From Planctomycetota bacterium (lineage in GTDB: Bacteria > Planctomycetota > Phycisphaerae > Sedimentisphaerales > Anaerobacaceae): a stretch of 10,478 nucleotides of DNA. The notes under the pieces are model-generated. The model did no database searches, had not been told where the DNA came from, and worked only from the letters and a program-made list of their open reading frames with translations. A program made the position numbers and the translations under genes. The stretch spans positions 1 to 10,478 of the forward strand of contig JADFHU010000128.1 of the NCBI GenBank assembly GCA_022567055.1, in the 5' to 3' direction. This document shows positions 1 through 5,748 of this stretch, one piece after another (positions within the stretch are counted from its first letter, which is position 1; each line of letters opens with the position of its first letter).

Positions 1-64
1 GAACTGGAGTTTGTTAATGACTACGCCCATACAAGGAAAGGGCGATGAGAGCCAGGCTTGAAAA
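1..64. other. window edge, no gene seen
   Basis: This is the sequence downstream of the M56 peptidase stop codon. I see no convincing reading frame, hairpin followed by a T-run, or RNA gene here. Confidence 0.4.
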
Positions 65-2071
65 TCAGTTCTCCTTGTAAGCACTTTGACGTAACAACGA
101 TTCTAATACTGTCAAACGTCGCGCCTCAATGATTAAATGATGCGTCCGACCATGGACGGATGGAAAACTGACGAAGACCCCATGCCCTGCTTCTAGGGTC
201 ATCCTATTTGAGGATGTGCGCCGCGTGACGACGGGGAGGATTCCCTCGGGAATCTCTAGATCAGGAAGTTCACTAATTTCTATCTCAATGCGAAGCATGA
301 TTTCATTGGTCTCACTCACTATATTCGGTCTGATTTTAGCCATATACTCGATTTCAAAATGCGCAAGATCTGTTGTAGTTTCAGATTTTCCCAGCATGAA
401 GTATTCCTCTGTAATCACCGCCATCGATGCCTCTTTGCCATCAACCGCGACAACAACTGGGGAGCCCACTAGTCTGGAATTCAGTGATTCATGAATTCTG
501 TCGATAGCCTCGTTCGTCAAGAACTGGAGGACCAGTCCTCCGTTGGGTACGAGCAGCCCGTTTGACTCGGTCGTTACGGCCTGAATGTCGTTGCTCTCGG
601 CGGGAATCTTGTAATAGCAGGCTTCGATGAACACGAAGTCTTCACGCATAAATGAGCTGAGTTCATCCAAGTGTTCCGAATCGACAAAGCCCATATGGGA
701 ATCCAGGTAGAGCACATTTGTCCCTTTGCCGTATTTCAGTAGATCTTGATCGTAGGCCACAATTTGGCTCGGATCCGGAGCCATTCCTGGGTTGTGCTTG
801 CCGAGCAATTCTCTGTTGAGAACCACATTCTTCCGGGCCCATGAAACAAGTTCCTCCGGGCCATGGCCCTTGAGTTGATTGAAGTGCGCGAGCGGTTCTT
901 CCTGGTTATTTGTGAATATCAGCATGAGCCGTCCCAGCCGATTAAACTTCTCAGCCGATGCGAGTTTATCCCGATAGAATTCAATTGCCGTGAACGACCC
1001 TTGCGCTTGACTTGCCTCAGACCTTTTCTCGGTGAGACCAATGGCCACAGGCACCACGAACATCGCCAATACCATAGTCACTATGACCCCCAAACGACTG
1101 GGGCCTTTGGTAAAACAACGTTTAGTATGCACCATCGTCTTGATACGATTCTCCATATGCTTGACCGGTCCGCTGATTGCCAGTGATCCCCGAGGGGTCT
1201 GTCCCTGAGACGCTCTGGCCAAGGTGTTTACTAAGGCCTGGCAGTAGTCTTGCACGGTCATGCCCAAATGAGCCAGGGCCTTTTCATCACAACACTTTTC
1301 CCGCTCCTGTCGCATCTGGCTATTGGCCCACCATACCAGGGGATGAAACCAAAAAAGTCCTTGCGCTATGATTTGGAGCAGATTGACGCCTGGATCACGG
1401 CGCTGTATGTGACTTAGTTCGTGTGCCAAGATGGCATGGCGGTATTCGGTATGATTCAGTTCGATAAAAGTCTGGGGCAAATAGACTGTCCCCTTGCACC
1501 AGCCCCAGATAAAGGGCTGGGATGCCTTGGTAATGAGCCAGGCTTGGGGGGATTCAGACCAGCCCAATTGCTTGCTTACGATTTCCAGATCATTTTGGGT
1601 CTGGGTAGGAACGGGTTGTCGATTGTCGCACAACCATGACCTGATGCGCATGGCTCGAATCAGAACAACCCCATAGAAAAGAGCGCCGACCGTTGCCCAG
1701 ATGAGGATCATCAAGTGTTGTTGCGCATAACTTTGAAGTCTATCCATGCGAGTCAACGATGGTGCCAGGGAAGAGGATACCTCGGTTGGAGAGTGCGCAT
1801 GTACTTCATCTGTCATCAGCAATAGAGAACTCTCACCTTTTTGTGCCACCAGTTGCTCAATCGCTTTAGCAGGCAACACCGCCACCGATATCGAGAACAT
1901 CGGTGGTATGAGGCACTTGGCCAACACGACCCCCCACAACATAGAGCGAATGTGTGCGCTCTTATTTCGCAATGCCTGATTGAGCAATGCCACCAGGAGG
2001 ATCAACACGGCAATCTGCCAGGATTGCTGCACCAGGTAGTCACTCAGACGATAGACAAGAATCGAACTCAT
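65..2071 (-). CDS. BlaR1-type M56 membrane metallopeptidase with prepilin-like and secretin-like C-terminal modules
   Basis: Probable membrane sensor-protease partner of the BlaI-type repressor next to it. The N-terminal third has hydrophobic segments at about residues 17-33, 41-66 and 118-140. The zinc motif HELSH is at 217-221, followed by the M56 signature around E256-R-E-K-C-C-D262, which includes the likely third metal ligand. Another hydrophobic segment at about 326-346 would cross the membrane. In BlaR1/MecR1 a beta-lactam-binding domain follows; I see no SxxK penicillin-binding domain here. Instead residues about 365-475 resemble the planctomycete H-X9-DG prepilin-like domain (AYDQDLLKYGKGTNVLYLD at 439-457). 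Residues about 480-655 resemble a secretin fold (VGSPVVVAVDGKEASMAV at 535-552). The start is ATG with GGAGG 9 bases upstream, 28 bases after the repressor stop. M56 assignment is firm; the C-terminal calls rest on recalled family patterns. Confidence 0.9.
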   Translation of the reverse strand: MSSILVYRLSDYLVQQSWQIAVLILLVALLNQALRNKSAHIRSMLWGVVLAKCLIPPMFSISVAVLPAKAIEQLVAQKGESSLLLMTDEVHAHSPTEVSSSLAPSLTRMDRLQSYAQQHLMILIWATVGALFYGVVLIRAMRIRSWLCDNRQPVPTQTQNDLEIVSKQLGWSESPQAWLITKASQPFIWGWCKGTVYLPQTFIELNHTEYRHAILAHELSHIQRRDPGVNLLQIIAQGLFWFHPLVWWANSQMRQEREKCCDEKALAHLGMTVQDYCQALVNTLARASQGQTPRGSLAISGPVKHMENRIKTMVHTKRCFTKGPSRLGVIVTMVLAMFVVPVAIGLTEKRSEASQAQGSFTAIEFYRDKLASAEKFNRLGRLMLIFTNNQEEPLAHFNQLKGHGPEELVSWARKNVVLNRELLGKHNPGMAPDPSQIVAYDQDLLKYGKGTNVLYLDSHMGFVDSEHLDELSSFMREDFVFIEACYYKIPAESNDIQAVTTESNGLLVPNGGLVLQFLTNEAIDRIHESLNSRLVGSPVVVAVDGKEASMAVITEEYFMLGKSETTTDLAHFEIEYMAKIRPNIVSETNEIMLRIEIEISELPDLEIPEGILPVVTRRTSSNRMTLEAGHGVFVSFPSVHGRTHHLIIEARRLTVLESLLRQSAYKEN

Positions 2072-2099
2072 GCGACATTACCTCCAGCACTTTTTGACT

Positions 2100-2483
2100 T
2101 TATTTGCCTTTCGGTTTATCGATGAGCTTCTTAAGTCCATCGATGTCCTCCCTGGTGATTTCACCGTGCTCGGCGAGGTATTGCACCAGGGGCACGGGGT
2201 CACCGCCGAATAGCCGATTGAGGAAATCTTTCACCGTACGAGAGATGACCTCTTCCTTTTGGGCGGATGCCATGAATACGTGCGCCTTACCTCGAGATTT
2301 GTGCTTGAGATAGCCTTTGTGCTCCAAGCGCCGAAGCAGAGTTTGCACGGTGGCATAGGCGATCTGTCGTTCTGGGGGAAGTTGGTCCACTACCTCCAGC
2401 ACGGTAGCAGCCCCCAATTCCCAGACGATACGCAGAATTTCAGTTTCCGCCGGACTCATGGCGGCAATTTCCTTTTTCGTCAT
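2100..2483 (-). CDS. BlaI/MecI/CopY-family transcriptional repressor
   Basis: A 127-residue winged-helix repressor. The opening MTKKEIAAMSPAETEILRIV, the helix-turn-helix region reading ATVLEVVDQLP and the following AYATVQTLLRRLEHKGYLKH are diagnostic of the BlaI/MecI family. The C-terminal half (ISRTVKDFLNRLFGGD) matches the dimerisation part, where family members are cut by the partner M56 protease. The frame is open further upstream to 2630, but AAAGGAG lies 8 bases before the ATG at 2483 and family homology starts there, so I use the short start. It is first in an operon with the M56 peptidase. Likely autoregulated, because TACA-TGTA dyads lie just upstream. I see no beta-lactamase gene in the window, so the regulated targets are unknown. 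Confidence 0.93.
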   Translation of the reverse strand: MTKKEIAAMSPAETEILRIVWELGAATVLEVVDQLPPERQIAYATVQTLLRRLEHKGYLKHKSRGKAHVFMASAQKEEVISRTVKDFLNRLFGGDPVPLVQYLAEHGEITREDIDGLKKLIDKPKGK

Positions 2484-2497
2484 CAAGATTCTCCTTT

Positions 2498-2547
2498 TAC
2501 ATGCGTACAACTCCAATATCGTACATTTGTAAAAGAATGTCCAGCAA
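2498..2547 (-). promoter_or_regulatory. proposed promoter and BlaI-type operators for the repressor operon
   Basis: TACATTTGTA at 2522-2531 exactly fits the TACA-N2-TGTA dyad bound by BlaI and MecI. A second site, TACATGCGTA at 2498-2507, differs at one base, and the two centres are 24 bases apart. On the minus strand TTGCTG (2542-2547) and TACGAT (2518-2523), spaced 18 bases, make a plausible -35/-10 pair. The perfect operator would cover the -10 region and the second site touches the Shine-Dalgarno region. The dyads are visible directly; the promoter hexamers are imperfect. Confidence 0.65.
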
Positions 2548-2586
2548 AAGTTTGCAAATGGTGAAGAATTTTTTGGATGGGTGCTG

Positions 2587-2611
2587 GAGCCTAGGCTCTT
2601 CCGGGAAGAGC
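2587..2611. repeat. overlapping palindromes in the intergenic region 2484-2791
   Basis: GAGCCTAGGCTC at 2587-2598 is a perfect 12-base palindrome. It overlaps GCTCTTCC-G-GGAAGAGC at 2595-2611, another near-perfect inverted repeat. GAGCC-TA-GGCTC looks like two ends of the GGCTCT repeat family seen elsewhere in this window, abutting across one TA. Apart from this, the two promoters and the operators, I see nothing in the 308-base gap between the repressor and the oxidoreductase. Confidence 0.5.
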
Positions 2612-2718
2612 AAGTTCGTCGGAAGTACACGTCGGGGATTCGTGAAGGCCGCCCGCGGCATGACGGACCACCCCATCACACTCCGGGTTTTTCCGTAGCT
2701 GAGTCAGGCAGCCTTGCG

Positions 2719-2724
2719 TATAAT
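2719..2724 (+). promoter_or_regulatory. -10-like TATAAT upstream of the oxidoreductase
   Basis: A perfect TATAAT box lies 67 bases before the oxidoreductase ATG. The hexamer 17 bases upstream (TAGCTG) is a poor -35, so this is a candidate only. Confidence 0.4.
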
Positions 2725-2791
2725 GCTCATGAATTCAAATCTGCGACTTCGTAATTTAACAGCTTGAGACAACAAACAGGAAAGGGCCCCT

Positions 2792-4123
2792 ATGAAAGTC
2801 TCCCGTCGATCCTTCCTCAGATCTGCGACCGCAGTGACCGTACCCTATATCATTCCCTCCCAGGTCTGGGCGGCACAGACAAAACCGAATGACCGCCTGA
2901 CCATGGGGTTCATTGGGATGGGTAAGCAGAATGGCGGGCTATTGAGGAACTTCCTCCGCCAGAACACACAGGTCCTGGCCGTCTGCGAAGTCGATACGAA
3001 TCGGCGGGAGAACGCCGCCCGAATCGTCAATAAACACTATGCGGGTCGAGCAGATAAGCCTGCGCATCAATGTGCCACGTACACCGATTTCCGAGAGCTG
3101 ATCGCCCGTGACGACATTGATGCCGTCTGCATTGCCACTCCGGACCATTGGCATGCCGTCCAGACCATCGCAGCCCTGGAGTCCGGCAAGGATGTCTACT
3201 GCGAGAAGCCGCTCACCCACAACATCCATGAAGCCATTGAAGTCATCCATGCCGTCAAAGCCAATGGCCGGGTCTTGCAGACCGGATCGATGCAGCGATC
3301 TATGACGGAGTTTCGCATCGCCTGTGAATTGGTGCAGAACGGCGTCATCGGCAGGATCAAAAGCGTGAACTGTAGTTTCGGTGACCCGGGTCGCCCCTGT
3401 GATTTGCCTGCAGAAGAGATGGAGCCCGGTCTCGACTGGGATTTCTGGCTGGGCCCGGCTCGCAAGCGGGCCTACAGCTCGATCCTCAGTCCCCGTGGCC
3501 TGCACACCCACTTCCCGGCTTGGCGGAAGTACCGCGAGTTTGGCGGCGGCATGGTCACGGACTGGGGGGCACACCACCTGGATATTGCCCAATGGGGATT
3601 GGGCATGGATGGGAGTGGTCCGGTTGAGGTCCTGCCGGCGCCCGGGGGTACTTCCGCCAAGCGTGGTGTGAAATTGGTCTATGCGAACGGCGTCACCGTG
3701 GAGCACAAAGACGGCTTCGGCGTCCATTTCTTCGGTAGCGGCGGCGAAGTTCAGGTGAATCGCGGCAGATTTACTCTGACACTCAATGGGACTGAGGTCG
3801 CAAAATACACACGCCGTGAGGACGGAGGCTCTCTGACTTCAACCCTCTATAAAGTCAAGAAGCAATACCTGGCCGATGCCAAGATCAATCTCTATAAGAG
3901 TGAGCATCACATTCAGGACTTCCTCAAGAGTGTCGCAACCCGCAAGAAACCGATCACGAGTGAAATCGTCGGCGGACGCACGGCGATCTGTTGCCATCTC
4001 ATGAATCTTACTTACTACCACGGCGAGAAGATCAAATGGGACCCGGCTGGCAACAGATTTGCAGATGGAACCGGCAGTGTGGTCTGGCTCACGCGCGACT
4101 ACCGTTCGCCCTGGAATGTCTGA
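2792..4123 (+). CDS. Tat-exported Gfo/Idh/MocA-family NAD(P)-dependent oxidoreductase
   Basis: 443 residues. The N-terminus carries a twin-arginine signal (SRRSFLR at 4-10, hydrophobic stretch, AA near residue 27-28), so the folded enzyme is probably exported with its cofactor. The dinucleotide-binding fold begins with MGFIGMGKQNGG at 38-49. The family's catalytic-site EKP motif is at 138-140 (YCEKPLTHNI). The C-terminal half has the family motif GGGMVTDWGAHHLDIAQW. The family oxidises or reduces sugars, inositols and related polyols with NAD(P), but the substrate cannot be read from sequence. Tat-signal members are very abundant in Planctomycetota, Verrucomicrobiota and Bacteroidota. AGGAAAGG lies shortly before the ATG. 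The gene stands alone: the repressor operon diverges from it and the RRM gene converges on it with a 26-base gap. Confidence 0.95.
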   Translation: MKVSRRSFLRSATAVTVPYIIPSQVWAAQTKPNDRLTMGFIGMGKQNGGLLRNFLRQNTQVLAVCEVDTNRRENAARIVNKHYAGRADKPAHQCATYTDFRELIARDDIDAVCIATPDHWHAVQTIAALESGKDVYCEKPLTHNIHEAIEVIHAVKANGRVLQTGSMQRSMTEFRIACELVQNGVIGRIKSVNCSFGDPGRPCDLPAEEMEPGLDWDFWLGPARKRAYSSILSPRGLHTHFPAWRKYREFGGGMVTDWGAHHLDIAQWGLGMDGSGPVEVLPAPGGTSAKRGVKLVYANGVTVEHKDGFGVHFFGSGGEVQVNRGRFTLTLNGTEVAKYTRREDGGSLTSTLYKVKKQYLADAKINLYKSEHHIQDFLKSVATRKKPITSEIVGGRTAICCHLMNLTYYHGEKIKWDPAGNRFADGTGSVVWLTRDYRSPWNV

Positions 4124-4135
4124 GAGAGGGGATAC

Positions 4136-4150
4136 GTTTCAGACAGAGCC
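4136..4150. repeat. solitary end of the GGCTCT repeat family
   Basis: GTTTCAGACAGAGCC followed by TA closely matches the right ends of the two inverted-repeat elements at 4583-4659 and 6184-6343. No matching left end was found upstream. It abuts the RRM gene, so its terminal base completes the TAG stop at 4150-4152. Confidence 0.6.
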
Positions 4151-4548
4151 TAGAAGAAGCTCTTGCGGCTTCGCTTTTGATTGCGGGCATTGCGCCGGCT
4201 GCCTTTGGATTTTACGGGTCGCCGGGCGCCCGAACCCCCACCGCCGAACGATCCTCCTCCGCCCCCGCCGCCACCGAAGAAGGGTTGGGCGGGACGCTCG
4301 GCCCGGGCTCGGGCTTCATTGACATTGAGTTCCCGGCCCTGGAAGGACTTGCCGTTGCACGACTCTATGGCCTTGTTGGCTTCATCCTGGGAGCCCATTT
4401 CCACGAAGGCGAAGCCCTTGGAACGCCCAGTCTGGCGGTCGATCATCACTTCGCAACTGACGACCGCGCCGTTATCTGCAAACAGGGTGCGCAAGTCATC
4501 ATCCAGGGTGTCATAAGAAAGGTTGCCAACATAGAGTCGTGTTCCCAT
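4150..4548 (-). CDS. RNA-binding protein with one RRM domain and Gly-rich, basic tail
   Basis: 132 residues. A single RNA recognition motif fills residues about 4-82, with RNP2 as LYVGNL at 5-10 and RNP1 as KGFAFVEM at 44-51, including the aromatic residues that stack on RNA. A glycine-rich linker (about 90-106) and a strongly basic end (KSKGSRRNARNQKRSRKSFF) follow. This architecture is shared by small bacterial Rbp proteins, described best in cyanobacteria and also common in Planctomycetota, and is thought to act on mRNA or as an RNA chaperone; the exact target is unknown. AAAGGAG precedes the ATG by about 9 bases. The SRP RNA gene lies upstream on the same strand, separated by a repeat. 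The TAG stop is formed by a TA plus the first base of a repeat end. Confidence 0.95.
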   Translation of the reverse strand: MGTRLYVGNLSYDTLDDDLRTLFADNGAVVSCEVMIDRQTGRSKGFAFVEMGSQDEANKAIESCNGKSFQGRELNVNEARARAERPAQPFFGGGGGGGGSFGGGGSGARRPVKSKGSRRNARNQKRSRKSFF

Positions 4549-4582
4549 CGATCGGATCTCCTTTTAAATTTTGTTGAGCTTT

Positions 4583-4659
4583 GGCTCTGTCTCAATACTC
4601 GCTCTCCCCTCGACAAGCTCGGGGCAGGCGGGCCGACGCCGAAGTTTTCAGAAAGAGCC
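4583..4659. repeat. short inverted-repeat element with a nested palindrome-like insert
   Basis: The ends GGCTCTGTCTCAATAC (4583-4598) and GTTTTCAGAAAGAGCC (4644-4659) are inverted copies matching at 13 of 16 positions. The right part (GGGCCGACG, then TTTTCAGAAAGAGCCTAG) matches the element at 6184-6343 at 30 of 33 bases over 4630-4662. Between CTCGCTCTC and GGGCCGACG this copy has 23 extra bases (4607-4629) containing CCCTCGACAAGCTCGGGG, which resembles the widespread REP-like CCCTTCGACAAGCTCAGGG type. It sits between the SRP RNA terminator and the RRM gene leader. It is non-coding and too small to encode a transposase, so any mobility would be in trans. Confidence 0.6.
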
Positions 4660-4665
4660 TAGAAA

Positions 4666-4768
4666 AAGGTGGCCGGGTTTGCCACGCACAACCAAGGGTG
4701 CGCTTATGGCTGCTCGGTTCCCCGCCTGACCAGATTCACGGTCTTAGCTTGCATGGGACCCGGCCGGA
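4666..4768 (-). ncRNA. ffs: signal recognition particle (4.5S / small SRP) RNA
   Basis: On the minus strand the conserved SRP core reads GGTCAGG-CGG-GGAA-CCG-AGCAGCC (about 4708-4731): a GGAA tetraloop closed by CGG/CCG and flanked by the invariant GTCAGG and AGCAGCC of helix 8. The 5' and 3' ends pair as GGCCGGGT (4758-4765) with ACCCGGCC (4671-4678). A second stem pairs CCATGCA (about 4751-4757) with TGCGTGG (about 4682-4688). A run of five T on the transcript strand (4667 down to 4663) follows the last stem and probably ends transcription. At roughly 100 nt without an Alu domain it is the short bacterial form. It would bind Ffh for membrane protein targeting. Exact ends are estimated from pairing. 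Confidence 0.88.
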
Positions 4769-4860
4769 AGATGCGAATATCCGGATTACTGCATGGGTAT
4801 TGACGCAAGAACAGGATGTTAGCAGAGCATGCCGGCATTTTCCAGGCAAAAAATGGGAAA

Positions 4861-4901
4861 TCGAGGACGTTGCTGGAGGCGTCCTCGACAGGTCTCTGTC
4901 G
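4861..4901 (+). other. two overlapping hairpins upstream of the FKBP gene
   Basis: TCGAGGACG (4861-4869) pairs perfectly with CGTCCTCGA (4880-4888). CGACAG (4886-4891) pairs perfectly with CTGTCG (4896-4901) around a GTCT loop. They share three bases. There is no T-run directly after them, so they do not look like a simple terminator; a structured leader or processing site is possible. Confidence 0.4.
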
Positions 4902-4972
4902 GAGGGATATACTTTTACGCCGCCCGGGGTGCCAGTGGCTAAGTCGTAAGGGTATTCTGTCGATATGCTTTA

Positions 4973-4989
4973 GGTTCTGTCTGGTAACT
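4973..4989. repeat. weak single end of the GGCTCT repeat family
   Basis: TA-GGTTCTGTCTGGTAACT resembles the family end GGCTCTGTCTGAAAACT (14 of 17 bases) and has the same preceding TA. No partner end is visible nearby. It may be a decayed copy or chance. Confidence 0.3.
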
Positions 4990-5007
4990 ATAATTAAGGA
5001 ACGAGCC

Positions 5008-5748
5008 ATGAGAGACAAGGTATTGAGTTTGGGTGTTTTGATCCTGCTGCTGACCGGATCGGGACTATACGGGGCCGATAGCGCCATTTCTGTGTCGGAG
5101 GCCGGGACAGGCTCGGGGACGGGGATCTTCCAAAACGCGAAGGACCAAACCAGCTATGCGATCGGTATGCAGATCGGGCGTTCCCTGATGTCGCAGGGTG
5201 TTAATATCAACGTCGATGTGCTGTTCCAAGCGATTAGGGATGTATTGGAGAAAAAGGAGCCTTTGCTCTCTAGCGCGGATTTTCAGAAGACGATGGCGAC
5301 ATTTTCGCAGTCGCAAAGGAAAAAACAGCAGGCCGCCAAGCGATCTCAGGGTCTGAAGAATCGTGCCGCCGCAAAGGCCTTCCTGGAGGCCAACAAGGTC
5401 AAAGAGGGTGTTCGGGTGACTGCCAGTGGTCTACAGTATCAGGTGATCAAGTCGGGATCGGGACCGAAGCCCAAGAAAACGGATCGGGTTCGCGTTCATT
5501 ATCATGGAACGCTGATCGACGGTAAAGTGTTTGACAGTTCCGTGAATCGAGGGACACCATCAGAGTTTCCGGTCAATGGGGTCATCAAGGGTTGGATAGA
5601 GGCCCTGCAGCTCATGGAGACCGGCGCCAAGTGGAAACTGTTCATTCCCCCGGAGCTTGCCTATGGAGAACCCGGCCGGCCGAGTATCCCGCCCAACTCC
5701 GCCTTGATCTTCGAAGTTGAACTGCTGGAGATCCTTCCGCATCAGTGA
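5008..5748 (+). CDS. exported FKBP-type peptidyl-prolyl cis-trans isomerase (FkpA/Mip-like)
   Basis: 246 residues. A signal peptide covers about 1-22 (hydrophobic LSLGVLILLLTG, cleavage likely after YGA), placing it in the periplasm or outer envelope. Residues about 45-145 are the helical FKBP-N dimerisation arm (TSYAIGMQIGRSL, then a charged Lys/Gln-rich helix). The FKBP domain is about 155-243, with VHYHGTLIDGKVFDSS, GVIKGWIEALQLM and PPELAYG giving the usual active-site Tyr, Phe-Asp, Val-Ile, Trp and Tyr positions. It catalyses proline isomerisation and may chaperone exported proteins. The frame is open from 4816, but AAGGA sits 7 bases before the ATG at 5008 and the signal peptide starts there. 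Its stop overlaps the convergent CxxCxxCC gene by 7 bases. Confidence 0.95.
   Translation: MRDKVLSLGVLILLLTGSGLYGADSAISVSEAGTGSGTGIFQNAKDQTSYAIGMQIGRSLMSQGVNINVDVLFQAIRDVLEKKEPLLSSADFQKTMATFSQSQRKKQQAAKRSQGLKNRAAAKAFLEANKVKEGVRVTASGLQYQVIKSGSGPKPKKTDRVRVHYHGTLIDGKVFDSSVNRGTPSEFPVNGVIKGWIEALQLMETGAKWKLFIPPELAYGEPGRPSIPPNSALIFEVELLEILPHQ

Noticed and set aside
65..2483. beta-lactam resistance locus
   Set aside because: There is no beta-lactamase gene and no penicillin-binding sensor domain; only the repressor-protease chassis matches.
2484..2630. N-terminal extension of the BlaI-type repressor
   Set aside because: The extension would cover the operators and promoter, and a strong AAAGGAG supports the start at 2483.
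2939..3727. 262-codon minus-strand open frame inside the oxidoreductase
   Set aside because: Shadow of a GC-rich, strongly conserved gene; its translation shows no domain.
3991..4662. 223-codon plus-strand open frame across the RRM gene
   Set aside because: The opposite strand encodes clear RNP1 and RNP2 motifs with a good ribosome site; this frame has none.
4989..4994. TATAAT as promoter of the FKBP gene
   Set aside because: It ends only 13 bases before the ATG, so a transcript from it would lack the Shine-Dalgarno; no -35 is visible.
4816..5007. N-terminal extension of the FKBP protein
   Set aside because: It would bury the signal peptide, and AAGGA before ATG 5008 supports the shorter form.
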